In this document: positions 32,139-39,900 of the stretch, piece after piece
Position numbering within the stretch: the stretch's first letter is position 1
Layout of the letters: each line of letters opens with the position of its first letter
Assembly (NCBI GenBank): GCA_016192435.1
Contig: JACPUD010000126.1
Location: 40,945-104,944 of the forward strand
Length of the DNA: 64,000 nt
Direction of reading: 5' to 3'
Origin: Rhodocyclales bacterium
GTDB lineage: Bacteria; Pseudomonadota; Gammaproteobacteria; Burkholderiales; Rhodocyclaceae
Notes under the pieces: generated by a model
What the model saw: the letters and a program-made list of their open reading frames with translations, nothing else
Told to the model about the DNA's origin: nothing
Databases searched by the model: none
Position numbers and translations under genes: made by a program

Positions 32139-34865
32139 TCATGGTTCCACCTTCAGCGCCGAGCGAAACTCGAAAAAACACGGCGTCAGCCAGTCGGTCA
32201 TGTCTTGCCCCACCGCCCGCCGGTAATCCTTCCCCCCGGTATCCACCACCCCAGCCAGCAACCCATCGGGCGGAATCACCATGCGGGTGCGCTTCTTGTG
32301 CCGGTGGCCCATGGCATCCTCGGCATGGATGTCCTTGTGCCCCTTGAACCACCCCGGCAGCTTGACGATATGCCCGGCGAACTGGTTCTCCGGCCGCGGC
32401 ATGCGCTCGCCGTTGGCGCGGCAGTAGTACAGATAGGCGCGGTACAGGTCACCGCTGCCGCAAGGGCAGAAGGGCACGTCCAGGTCGCCGGCCTGCCAGT
32501 CGATCAGGAAGCGATCCACGCTATCGCGGCTGATGTCGATCAACTCGCGCTTGGCCTCGGTCATCGGCGGCCGCGTCCATGGCTTGAAGTCACCCAGCTC
32601 GACCTCGTGCAGCAGATGCCAGTGCAGCGCCGCCACGCCGCCATTCTCGATCTCGGCCGACAGCTCGTCGTAGAACTCTTTCCCCACCGGCGGCGGGGTC
32701 CAGATCACGCAATAGCGCCGGTCGTCGTTTTCCAGCACCAGCGGCTGCTTCTCGTTGGACAGGAACACGATCTGCATGTGGTTGCGCTCGCGGTGCGCCG
32801 CGACGTTTTTCGGATTCACGCGCACCCATTCCCCGGTAACGAAGTTTTTTAGCCGGTTCTTGATGTGGTACATCTCGGCCCGCGCCACGATCTCGTCGGC
32901 CAGGATGAACAGCTTGCGCTCCTGCCAGTCGGCGTTGAACTTATCTTCCAGCGCCTCCTGGTTGAGCACCAGGCCATACTCGCCGAATATCTTGGCGTAG
33001 GTCTCGAACACCCGTCCCTTGCCACTGCCCTGCGGCCCGTGCATGATGATCGCGGTGTGCATCTTGGCGCCCGGATGCTGCAACGGATACGCCAGCCACT
33101 TCAGCACCCACTCGAACAGCTCGCGCGCCACCTTCGGCTCGCCGCCGCACTGGTATTCCAGCAACTCCAGCAGCAAGGCGCAACTGCCCTTCGCCGCCTG
33201 CGTCGGCCAGCCGTTCCAGCGGTTGCAGACCACGTTCGCATCCGTGCCGGCCGGATCGAACCCGATCTGGTCGATATACACGGCGCGCGCCCGCCAGCGC
33301 GGATGGTCCTTCAGGTCGTCTTCGCGCGTCCGCGCCGCCAGCATCTTGACGATCTTCGAGCGCTTGCAGACATTGCGCGTCACCGTGTCAAAAACATAAT
33401 CCCCGGTGTCATCGTCGATAAAAATGAACCGCTCCACCGCCTCATCGAGCGTCAGAATGCTCTCTGCATCGGGGCGTGAATTTCCCCCACCCCCTTGATC
33501 AGAAGATCCCGCGCGGCCAGCGGAGGGGGGAAGCCCGTCGCCGCCCGAATTGGACGCCGCCGCCCCCGTCGCAGGGCGCCCCGACCCTGACCCATAAGCC
33601 CACTCTATCGGCATGCGCCATTCAAGCGCCGCCAGCCGCTGCTCGATCTGCGCCCGCACCGGCTGCAGGCCTTCGGCGCAATGCAGATCGTTGAAATCGG
33701 TCGGGCCCTTCTTGTCGCTTGGTCGCGCCGCGGAAAACGTCGGGATCAGCCAGGCCCCCGCCGTGGCGCCGGCCGCTTCGCGCGCCTTCGTCACCCCGGC
33801 ATTGCCCTTGCCGTGCGGCTCCCCGCAATGCGTGCAGGCGGTATCCGTCACCGGCGTCACCTTCTTGCAGGCCACGCAGCGCTGCAGCCAGTCATCATCG
33901 GCGCAGTACAGCAGGTTGATGCGCTTCTTGCGCTGCTTCCAGATCAGTTCGCCGACCTTCGGCACGCCGCCGGCATCAAAGGCCACGGCGACCGGAATCC
34001 CGCTCGCCTCGAACAGGCTGCCCCCGGTGGCAAATCCCTCGCATACCAGCCCGACGTCATGCATCGCGCCGCCGATGACGTAGTGCAGGCCATCATTCAT
34101 CAGCCCGCGCGGCCAGTAATCCTTGTCCTTGCCCTCGCGCGAAGCGATCAATTCTTTGTGCCGCGCCCGCGAGAAAACGAACTGCAGGCCGCGCCGCCGC
34201 CCGTGATCGTCGCACATCGGCACCACCAGCGCGCCGAGATATCGCCCGAGCTTCTGGTAATCCTCCTTGTCGGCGCCCTCAAGCATCACACCGTCAAGGC
34301 TCTCGAACAGCCGCGCGCCGTGGGCCGACTGCAACTGCTTGCGCCCCAGGTAGTCATGCTCCGCAATGTCGCCGACCTCGCGGCACTTGAGCCACACCGC
34401 ATTCGCCCACGCTGCCGCCCGATCGGCCATCGCCTTGTCGGCGACCACCGCCTGGCGCCGCGATTCCTCCATGAACTTCTTGTGCGCCGCGACCTCTTCG
34501 GGCGCCACCTCGCGCGACTTGAACTTCTTCTTGCCGCAGGCTGGGCAGGTACCGGCCCGCAGCGGAATGTCCGCGCCGCAATCGGCGCACTCCTTGTTGA
34601 TGTCGAGCTTGAAGCTCGTCGAGCCGTGGTCCAGCCAGTACGATCCGCCCAGCCACCAGCCGCCGTCCTTGGTCTGGAACTCGCGCAGCCGGTACGCGCC
34701 GGTCATCTTGTTCGGCTGATCGGTCGTCGCGCAGCGCACCGACTTCGTCGAACCGACATACACCTCGCCCACCAGCGCCCCGCCGTTGCCCTTCTTCACG
34801 CTGGCCAGGTCCAGCCCCGCCGAGCGCAACTGCGCCACGATGTCGCCCAGGTTGCGGTAATCCAT
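32139..34865 (-). CDS. phage primase-helicase (toprim plus DUF5906/D5-like helicase)
   Basis: 908 residues. Order: an N-terminal region with zinc ribbon CADCGADIPLRAGTCPACG, a toprim-type domain (VCEGFATGGSLFEA, then LYCADDDWLQR), a second Cys cluster, a Gly/Ser-rich linker, and a superfamily-3-like ATPase with MHGPQGSGKGRVFE (about 608-616) and ILADEI. It would prime and unwind DNA at the phage origin. It is the main replication gene, downstream of the Cro/CII-like genes. Confidence 0.88.
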   Translation of the reverse strand: MDYRNLGDIVAQLRSAGLDLASVKKGNGGALVGEVYVGSTKSVRCATTDQPNKMTGAYRLREFQTKDGGWWLGGSYWLDHGSTSFKLDINKECADCGADIPLRAGTCPACGKKKFKSREVAPEEVAAHKKFMEESRRQAVVADKAMADRAAAWANAVWLKCREVGDIAEHDYLGRKQLQSAHGARLFESLDGVMLEGADKEDYQKLGRYLGALVVPMCDDHGRRRGLQFVFSRARHKELIASREGKDKDYWPRGLMNDGLHYVIGGAMHDVGLVCEGFATGGSLFEASGIPVAVAFDAGGVPKVGELIWKQRKKRINLLYCADDDWLQRCVACKKVTPVTDTACTHCGEPHGKGNAGVTKAREAAGATAGAWLIPTFSAARPSDKKGPTDFNDLHCAEGLQPVRAQIEQRLAALEWRMPIEWAYGSGSGRPATGAAASNSGGDGLPPSAGRAGSSDQGGGGNSRPDAESILTLDEAVERFIFIDDDTGDYVFDTVTRNVCKRSKIVKMLAARTREDDLKDHPRWRARAVYIDQIGFDPAGTDANVVCNRWNGWPTQAAKGSCALLLELLEYQCGGEPKVARELFEWVLKWLAYPLQHPGAKMHTAIIMHGPQGSGKGRVFETYAKIFGEYGLVLNQEALEDKFNADWQERKLFILADEIVARAEMYHIKNRLKNFVTGEWVRVNPKNVAAHRERNHMQIVFLSNEKQPLVLENDDRRYCVIWTPPPVGKEFYDELSAEIENGGVAALHWHLLHEVELGDFKPWTRPPMTEAKRELIDISRDSVDRFLIDWQAGDLDVPFCPCGSGDLYRAYLYYCRANGERMPRPENQFAGHIVKLPGWFKGHKDIHAEDAMGHRHKKRTRMVIPPDGLLAGVVDTGGKDYRRAVGQDMTDWLTPCFFEFRSALKVEP

Positions 34866-35824
34866 CAGCGCCAGCCTTTCGAACCCTGCCCGCGGGCGAT
34901 GAAGTCGGCCTTGCGCTGCGCCGCCGTGGAATTCGGCCCCAGCTTGCCGGCGGTAGCCATCGCAATCGCGAAGCCGCGATTCCACTCCGCCTGCCAGTGC
35001 TGCGCCAGCGCCTGCTGGGTGATCTGCTCCAGGTCGAAATAGCGCCGATACCCGGACGGCTGCCTCACGAACATCAGCACCGGCCGCACGAACGACCGCC
35101 CGCCGGATCCGTGTCGCACGCGCTGCCACACCCCGGCCGCCAGGTGCTGCATCCGCCCGCGCTTCCAGCTACCGCCGCCGAACCATTGGCCCGGACCGCG
35201 CGATACGAAGTACTCGATGCCGTTGATCACCGCCCCGCCGGATCGCCGCTGCGCCAGCTTGGTCTTTCCCTGCAGGTACTCGGCCCGACGATCCGCGCTC
35301 ATGTTCTGCTTCGGATCGCGGAAGGCCTCGAAGTAGGCCAGCATCTGCATCAGAGAATCCTTGGCGATGTTCCCGTTCGCATCCAGCGGGCACCCGGCGC
35401 CAGGCACCATCGCCATGCCGCGCGGCAGGATGCCGCGCTCCTTGAATCGCCACTCGATCCCCTTCCACTCGCGTGAGCCGCCGGCGAACAAATGCCCGAT
35501 GGTCTTCTGCGCGTTCAGGCCCTCGGCCACGAACTGCGCGCCCAAACTGGGGAACCGCGCATCCGTGTAGCGCCGCGCCCCCTTGCCGTCCTTCACGAAC
35601 ACCATCGACTCCAGCTTGGCCTTCGTCGCCGGCTTGATGAACAGCGCATCCAGCGTGTAGCGTGTCGGCATGTGCAGCTTCGCCCTGATCTGCTCCACCG
35701 TCGCCGACTGCGCATGCCCAGCCACCCCCGTCAGCGCCAGCGACGCCGCATACGGCACCTGCTCCCGCTGCAGATCGTCCATCTGCGCCTTCAACCCGTC
35801 GAGATCAACCCGCACTGTCAGCAC
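34865..35824 (-). CDS. hypothetical phage protein, DUF6441-like
   Basis: 319 residues from a GTG start. SLALTGVAGHAQSATVEQIR and ARFPSLGAQFVAEGLNAQK resemble minor virion morphogenesis proteins of the DUF6441 kind, and HLFAGGSREWKGIEWRF follows. The location just before the primase-helicase, sharing one base with its ATG, is odd for a structural protein. Family call tentative. Confidence 0.55.
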   Translation of the reverse strand: MLTVRVDLDGLKAQMDDLQREQVPYAASLALTGVAGHAQSATVEQIRAKLHMPTRYTLDALFIKPATKAKLESMVFVKDGKGARRYTDARFPSLGAQFVAEGLNAQKTIGHLFAGGSREWKGIEWRFKERGILPRGMAMVPGAGCPLDANGNIAKDSLMQMLAYFEAFRDPKQNMSADRRAEYLQGKTKLAQRRSGGAVINGIEYFVSRGPGQWFGGGSWKRGRMQHLAAGVWQRVRHGSGGRSFVRPVLMFVRQPSGYRRYFDLEQITQQALAQHWQAEWNRGFAIAMATAGKLGPNSTAAQRKADFIARGQGSKGWR

Positions 35825-36045
35825 GTCAATAGCCCTCGTCTATTGTTTTCACTATGTTTGATAGCCTTACCCTAGTTTCTGTTCGGGGTTAGCATTACCC
35901 TCACACGGGGCTGTCCGGAAAGGACCCGCCGCGCTGGCAATGCCTGTGGATAACCTGTGGATATCCTGACCGTCGCGCTCGACCGACAACAACCAATTCA
36001 ATAGACACGGGGTGCGGGGTTTCGTCCTACTGCGGCAAGCCATGA

Positions 36046-36492
36046 TCATCGCTTGCCCTTGCCGGTCAGCATCGCCTGCAGTGCCACTGCGGCGGCCATC
36101 ATCTCGGTCAATTCATGCTCAAGCCGCTTCACCTCGTTGAGCGTCACCCTGCCATCCTTCATCGCGCGATCGACCTCGCGCAGGTAGTCGCCGAACTCGG
36201 CACAAGTCGTCGCCAGCGCATGCGGCAGATCATCACCATGCACATAGGGGAGTGGGGTTGCCATGAACCCGCACTCATCGGCGAAGGCGTGCAGGATATC
36301 GAAACGACCAGCAACGGCCTGCATGCGTGCTGCATCGATGATGCCGAGCTGGTAGGTTGAACCGTTCGCCGGCCCATTCGGATTGCATTTCGCCCGCAAC
36401 ACCGCTGGTCGCATGTGCAGCCGGTGCGCCAGCGCCTCGGCGCCACCAGGGAATTCAGCGCAGATACGGTGCGCTGCATCGATCGTGTTCAT
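36046..36492 (-). CDS. CII-like phage regulatory protein
   Basis: 148 residues. MNTIDAAHRICAEFPGGAEALAHRLHMRPAVLRAKCNP is the start typical of the phage regulatory protein CII family (P2-type), with NGSTYQLGIIDAARMQAV as the following helix. The C-terminal half is helical. It lies downstream of a Cro-like gene and a terminator, as lambda cII does, and upstream of replication genes. It probably helps choose lysogeny. Confidence 0.8.
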   Translation of the reverse strand: MNTIDAAHRICAEFPGGAEALAHRLHMRPAVLRAKCNPNGPANGSTYQLGIIDAARMQAVAGRFDILHAFADECGFMATPLPYVHGDDLPHALATTCAEFGDYLREVDRAMKDGRVTLNEVKRLEHELTEMMAAAVALQAMLTGKGKR

Positions 36493-36542
36493 TGCTGCCT
36501 CCTGAAACTATTGATTGACTTGTAGTTATGCCGCACGCTAAG

Positions 36543-36575
36543 AAAAAGCGCCGAAGCGGAAACCCGCCTCGGCGC
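36543..36575 (-). terminator. Terminator between Cro-like operon and CII-like gene (tR1 position)
   Basis: On the minus strand a GC-rich stem (36548-36559 with 36564-36575, one mismatch) with a 4-base loop is followed by five T residues. It lies between the Cro-like transcription unit and the CII-like gene, the place of lambda tR1, so read-through or antitermination may gate replication genes. Confidence 0.75.
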
Positions 36576-36687
36576 CAAGTCCGGTCACCCGGACAGGAGG
36601 GACAGCATGGAACTCGTAAAAAAGGCGGCCAGCCCATGACGAATAGAATCGAGTCTCCCAAAACAACCCCACCCGAAAGGGCTGGCC

Positions 36688-36951
36688 ATGACACCGTTTG
36701 AACAAAACCACGAAGGCCGGCTGATGGCAATGCACCTCGTGCTGATGCGACTGCTTGCCGACTCAGCGATCGACCTCGACCGGCTGCACAGAATCCTCAC
36801 CGCCGGAACCTCCGCGCAGACAGTGACCGCCGAAACACCCGAGCAGCGCGCCGGCAATGCGGCTGCTGCGGCCGCGACGGAGGAACTGGATAGCCTGTTC
36901 TCGGCTGCAAAACGCTGTCGGCGCGAATCGCCTGAACGGCCCGCTCCGTGA
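36688..36951 (+). CDS. possible small plus-strand gene antisense to the Cro operon
   Basis: 87 residues, MTPFEQNHEGRLMAMHLVLM with a helical N-terminal half, preceded by GAAAGGG. It overlaps the opposite-strand ORF 36797-37075 by 155 bp, so at most one is likely to be a major product. Function unknown. Confidence 0.35.
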   Translation: MTPFEQNHEGRLMAMHLVLMRLLADSAIDLDRLHRILTAGTSAQTVTAETPEQRAGNAAAAAATEELDSLFSAAKRCRRESPERPAP

Positions 36952-37075
36952 CATCCCTTCGCATCTGGTCAATGTGCGCCATGACCTTCATTGGATCGGA
37001 CTCCAGTGCATTCAAGCGCAAGAGCTCCGCTGCCGCGCGCTCCTTCTCCGGATCGATCCAGCCTCGATTGACCAT
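36797..37075 (-). CDS. hypothetical protein downstream of Cro-like gene
   Basis: 92 residues starting one base after the Cro-like stop, MVNRGWIDPEKERAAAELLR followed by SDPMKVMAHIDQMRRDVTER. The helical pattern is similar in style to the HTH-terminase neighbour at 28279. The C terminus is Arg-rich and less convincing. Coupling to the Cro-like gene favours it over the antisense ORF. Confidence 0.55.
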   Translation of the reverse strand: MVNRGWIDPEKERAAAELLRLNALESDPMKVMAHIDQMRRDVTERAVQAIRADSVLQPRTGYPVPPSRPQQPHCRRAARVFRRSLSARRFRR

Positions 37076-37076
37076 C

Positions 37077-37322
37077 TCAAGCCGCCTTCTGCTGGCTGCT
37101 CGCCGCATCGACACTTGCCGCGAGCCCGTAAATATCGTCAAACGTAATGTCTTTGCCGCGAAGTTTCGCGGCCTCGATCAGCGCGCGGGCGCAGGCTGGC
37201 GGGAATTCCTGCTTCCCCGCCTCATAGTGGGAAACATTCGACGGAGTCTGGCCGAAAACCATTGCCAGCTCACGCTGCGTCATGCCAAGAGAGATTCGGA
37301 GTGATTTCAGGTTACACGTCAT
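37077..37322 (-). CDS. Cro-like HTH repressor
   Basis: 81 residues. LKSLRISLGMTQRELAMVFGQTPSNVSHYEAGKQEFPP is a Xre/Cro helix-turn-helix. It is divergent from the CI-like gene across an 82-bp operator region. The predicted promoter -10 ends only eight bases before this ATG, so its mRNA may be nearly leaderless. An alternative GTG at 37340 lies inside an operator and is less likely. Confidence 0.85.
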   Translation of the reverse strand: MTCNLKSLRISLGMTQRELAMVFGQTPSNVSHYEAGKQEFPPACARALIEAAKLRGKDITFDDIYGLAASVDAASSQQKAA

Positions 37323-37329
37323 GCGACAT

Positions 37330-37396
37330 AGTTTAGTCACACTGAACTACGGAAGTCAAGCACACCTAAACCTATCGTGTTTAGGCCGGCTGTACG
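37330..37396. promoter_or_regulatory. OR-like operator: three 19-bp sites, 24-bp spacing, with divergent promoters
   Basis: Sites at 37330-37348 (AGTTTAGT-CAC-ACTGAACT), 37354-37372 (AGTCAAGC-ACA-CCTAAACC) and a weaker one at 37378-37396. On the minus strand TTGACT (37359-37354) and TAAACT (37335-37330), 18 bp apart, form the Cro promoter, so the first two sites cover -10 and -35. TACGAT at 37393-37398 may be the -10 of the CI-like gene. Confidence 0.8.
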
Positions 37397-37404
37397 ATGG
37401 GCAA

Positions 37405-37776
37405 ATGACCATCGGCGCCAGATTCCGTCAGCTACGCCTACATCTGAAGCTATCCGGCGAGCAGATCGGAGGAATCTGCGGCGTCAGCAAAGGCATGGTC
37501 TCGCAATGGGAAAGTGACTCCACCATCCCGCCAGTCGACCGTCTCATCGCCCTGGCCGGCGTGCATGAGTTCTCTATCGACTGGGTGCTGCTCAACAAAG
37601 GACAAATGATCCCGAACGGCGTTTATATCACCGACCCTAAGCTCATAGCATTTTGCGGCGCCATGGAACCCGTCGCCGAATACGTCAAGGATGCGGCCGT
37701 TGACGCCGCGCTACGGGCTAAGGAACTTGCCGCCAAAGCCAGAGAAAACGGCGGCAACAACGGAACTCACGGCTAG
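37405..37776 (+). CDS. CI-like lysogeny repressor, HTH Xre family
   Basis: 123 residues. The N-terminal HTH is IGARFRQLRLHLKLSGEQIGGICGVSKGMVSQWESDSTIPP. The C-terminal part is short, with no Ser-Lys autocleavage peptidase domain, so induction cannot follow the lambda LexA-like route directly. Divergent from the Cro-like gene and next to the operators at 37330-37396 and 38633-38675. Expected to keep the prophage silent. Confidence 0.85.
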   Translation: MTIGARFRQLRLHLKLSGEQIGGICGVSKGMVSQWESDSTIPPVDRLIALAGVHEFSIDWVLLNKGQMIPNGVYITDPKLIAFCGAMEPVAEYVKDAAVDAALRAKELAAKARENGGNNGTHG

Positions 37777-37818
37777 AATCTATCGACTTCCAATTCAACT
37801 GCGACTGGAGTTCGACGC

Positions 37819-38394
37819 ATGAGCCTGATCAAATGCAAGGAATGCGGCAAAGAGATCAGCAACAAGGCGGATGTCTGCCCGCACTGCGGCGCCAAACCTT
37901 ACAAAGCCAGCGGCTGCTTTGTTGTAGTCCTTGCGGCCCTTGCCATTTTCGGCACGATCGGCGTGATGTCTTCCAAGGGTTCGCCACCTCCAACACCGCC
38001 AGCTCCAATCGCCACAAAGGCTGAATCTTCACCCGAACCACCGAGCCCCGCCTTAACGCAAGCCCGCGCCAAGACGCACGAGATGCCCTATGAGAAATTT
38101 TGTCTTGCCCTTGGAAAGACAGTCCGCGCAACGGCCAAAAAGCCAAACGAACTTCGCGAGGCAATGATCGAGCGTGCCATGAGCAAGGGCGCCACAAGGG
38201 ACATGATCGCCGGAATCGAACTTCGAGCACCGGTGTTTGGCATGGATCTCTGCGTCGTTCTCGCCACCTTCGGCTATCCGGATCGCACGAATCGCAGCGT
38301 ATCACCAGGTGGTGAGCACATGCAACTGGTGTATGACCAGCGGCAGATGTACATCTACCTCGATAACAACAAGGTGACGCACTGGCAGGACTGA
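37819..38394 (+). CDS. zinc-ribbon membrane protein, possible lysogenic conversion gene
   Basis: 191 residues. The N-terminal zinc ribbon CKECGKEISNKADVCPHCG is followed by one transmembrane helix (about 33-50, CFVVVLAALAIFGTIGVM), a Pro-rich linker and a C-terminal domain of unknown fold. It lies directly downstream of the CI-like gene and before a terminator, so it should be expressed with the repressor in lysogens, like lambda rexAB. Role in immunity or exclusion is inference. Confidence 0.7.
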   Translation: MSLIKCKECGKEISNKADVCPHCGAKPYKASGCFVVVLAALAIFGTIGVMSSKGSPPPTPPAPIATKAESSPEPPSPALTQARAKTHEMPYEKFCLALGKTVRATAKKPNELREAMIERAMSKGATRDMIAGIELRAPVFGMDLCVVLATFGYPDRTNRSVSPGGEHMQLVYDQRQMYIYLDNNKVTHWQD

Positions 38395-38581
38395 CGGCCG
38401 ACCCTGGGCGCGCCACTCGCGTTGAGGCGCACGCTCATTACGCTGGCCGCATTGCAATAGTTTTTCCGCCAGACCGCCTCCGCGCTAGACGCCGAAGACA
38501 CCAAAGCACCAGCCACCTTCCGCACTGAATCGAACAGACATCTCCTGAAAGTCAGCGCTGGCAACACAGCGCCCGATAAAT

Positions 38582-38606
38582 AGCCCGCCACTTCGCGGGC
38601 TTTTTG
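38582..38606 (+). terminator. Terminator of the repressor transcript
   Basis: Stem AGCCCGC/GCGGGCT with a six-base loop, then TTTTTG. It ends the repressor unit before the early promoter. The 312-bp gap 38395-38706 otherwise holds only the early promoter and its operators. Confidence 0.8.
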
Positions 38607-38632
38607 TTGCCTGTTTCATTCTCACAAAAAAA

Positions 38633-38675
38633 AGTTTAGCTGTGCTTGACTTATATAGTTTAGTGCGTCTATACT
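38633..38675. promoter_or_regulatory. OL-like operators and early promoter
   Basis: Promoter TTGACT (38646-38651), 18-bp spacer, TATACT (38670-38675). Operators at 38633-38651 (AGTTTAGC-TGT-GCTTGACT) and 38657-38675 (AGTTTAGT-GCG-TCTATACT), 24 bp apart, covering -35 and -10. The reverse complement of the first matches the middle OR-like site at 17 of 19 positions. It drives the plus-strand early operon. Confidence 0.85.
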
Positions 38676-38706
38676 TTTCACATCACCACCGTTTCAGGAG
38701 CCTGCC

Positions 38707-38856
38707 ATGTGGTTCGATTCCACCCGCCGCTACGACGCCGACCTTGACCGTCGCTACCCCTCGCCGCTGATCGACACCGGCACCTCGCGCCAGGCACTGC
38801 TTCGCCTGGTGTTCGCCATCGGCCTCATCGCCGCCTGCGCTCTGGTGCTGCCATGA
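38707..38856 (+). CDS. small membrane protein at head of early operon
   Basis: 49 residues, MWFDSTRRYDADLDRRYPSP, then one hydrophobic helix LLRLVFAIGLIAACALVLP. AGGAG precedes the ATG, and the stop overlaps the next start by ATGA. First gene after the early promoter. Function unknown. Confidence 0.7.
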   Translation: MWFDSTRRYDADLDRRYPSPLIDTGTSRQALLRLVFAIGLIAACALVLP

Positions 38857-39458
38857 GCATCCTCACCGACACCCAGAAGCACAGCGCCATGTTTTACGGC
38901 GGCGCGGCACAGAAAAAAGCCAAAGCCGCCATGCGCCGCACCGCCACGCACCTCACCGCCGTCCATGACGACCTGCGGCTTGGTCGGTTTGGCCCCTTCA
39001 AGCCCGACGAAGTCGCCACCCTGGCTATCGCCGCGCAGATCATGCGCCGCCTGGCCAACCACACCGAACACGCCGGCGAAGAAGCCGACCGCATCAAGGC
39101 CCGCATCGAAGCGCGCCGCGCCGACGCTCACATCGCCCTCTGCGTGGTCCCGGCCATCACCACTGCCGACCAGGTCGCCCTCATCGCGCTGGGCAGCTAC
39201 CCATTCGAACTCAAGAATCTGCGCAGCGACTGCGCCGACTACGGCGCCGCACAAGAGCTGCGCAGCTACCTCGACCGGGCCCGGCAGAGCATCGCCTGGG
39301 ACGCCGCAAAGAGCGACCAGAAACCGGCCGACTACATCACCGCCAAGCTGGCCACCCTGCCCATCGTGCGCCAAGCCAATGACGCCCTGATCCGGCAGAT
39401 CGAACAGATCGTCGAAACCCAAACCGCCGAACGCGAACGCAAAAAGGCCGCCGCATGA
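38853..39458 (+). CDS. hypothetical early protein
   Basis: 201 residues, mostly helical, MSILTDTQKHSAMFYGGAAQ, with a charged C-terminal helix RQIEQIVETQTAERERKKAA. No family recognised. Coupled to both neighbours by overlapping codons. Confidence 0.7.
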   Translation: MSILTDTQKHSAMFYGGAAQKKAKAAMRRTATHLTAVHDDLRLGRFGPFKPDEVATLAIAAQIMRRLANHTEHAGEEADRIKARIEARRADAHIALCVVPAITTADQVALIALGSYPFELKNLRSDCADYGAAQELRSYLDRARQSIAWDAAKSDQKPADYITAKLATLPIVRQANDALIRQIEQIVETQTAERERKKAAA

Positions 39459-39643
39459 CGCGCCAGGAACCGCCAACCACCGACGAACTGCGCGCCGCCT
39501 TCGACCGTGCCCGGGTGCTGCACCTGCGCGGTTGGACCTTCGCCCGCGCGCTCGCCGTCCCACTGGTCGCCTGGTCCCTCGAAAAGTCCGCCTTGGCGGC
39601 ACGGCGTACCCACAACCAACCCGCGCAACCGCGCCTGATCTGA
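39455..39643 (+). CDS. small hypothetical early protein
   Basis: 62 residues, TDELRAAFDRARVLHLRGWT followed by a helix and a basic end. Overlaps the previous stop. Function unknown. Confidence 0.6.
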   Translation: MTRQEPPTTDELRAAFDRARVLHLRGWTFARALAVPLVAWSLEKSALAARRTHNQPAQPRLI

Positions 39644-39651
39644 AGATCACC

Positions 39652-39900
39652 ATGAATCGAAGCCTCATCAAAGCCGCCGACGAGGATGTCACGGCCGCCG
39701 AAGCCAATCTACTCGACGTGCTGAAACGCGAGTGCCCGGAGGGCGCGCTTGTGAAGGTCTCACACCATCGGGGCGAGTTTTTCGCGCGCGTACTCTGGCA
39801 CAAGCGCGCTGGGTACATAGCCGTGCGGAATATCCGCTCCGGAAAGAAATCTGATCGCTATTGGTCTGATATTGAAGTAGTCGCGGAAGGGCAGAAATGA
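39652..39900 (+). CDS. small hypothetical early protein
   Basis: 82 residues. ALVKVSHHRGEFFARVLWHK and GYIAVRNIRSGKKSDRYWSD look like a small SH3-like beta barrel, which could bind nucleic acid. Overlaps the helicase-methyltransferase start. Function unknown. Confidence 0.6.
   Translation: MNRSLIKAADEDVTAAEANLLDVLKRECPEGALVKVSHHRGEFFARVLWHKRAGYIAVRNIRSGKKSDRYWSDIEVVAEGQK

Noticed and set aside
31575..32352. Short ORFs crossing the GCACGGG array
   Set aside because: They only translate the repeats (Arg/Pro/Ala/Cys-rich) and lack ribosome sites.
35867..36049. Minus-strand ORF of 60 residues between the CII-like gene and the 34865 gene
   Set aside because: Low-complexity composition, no ribosome site and no family. 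The interval 35825-36045 (about 220 bp) shows no clear feature.
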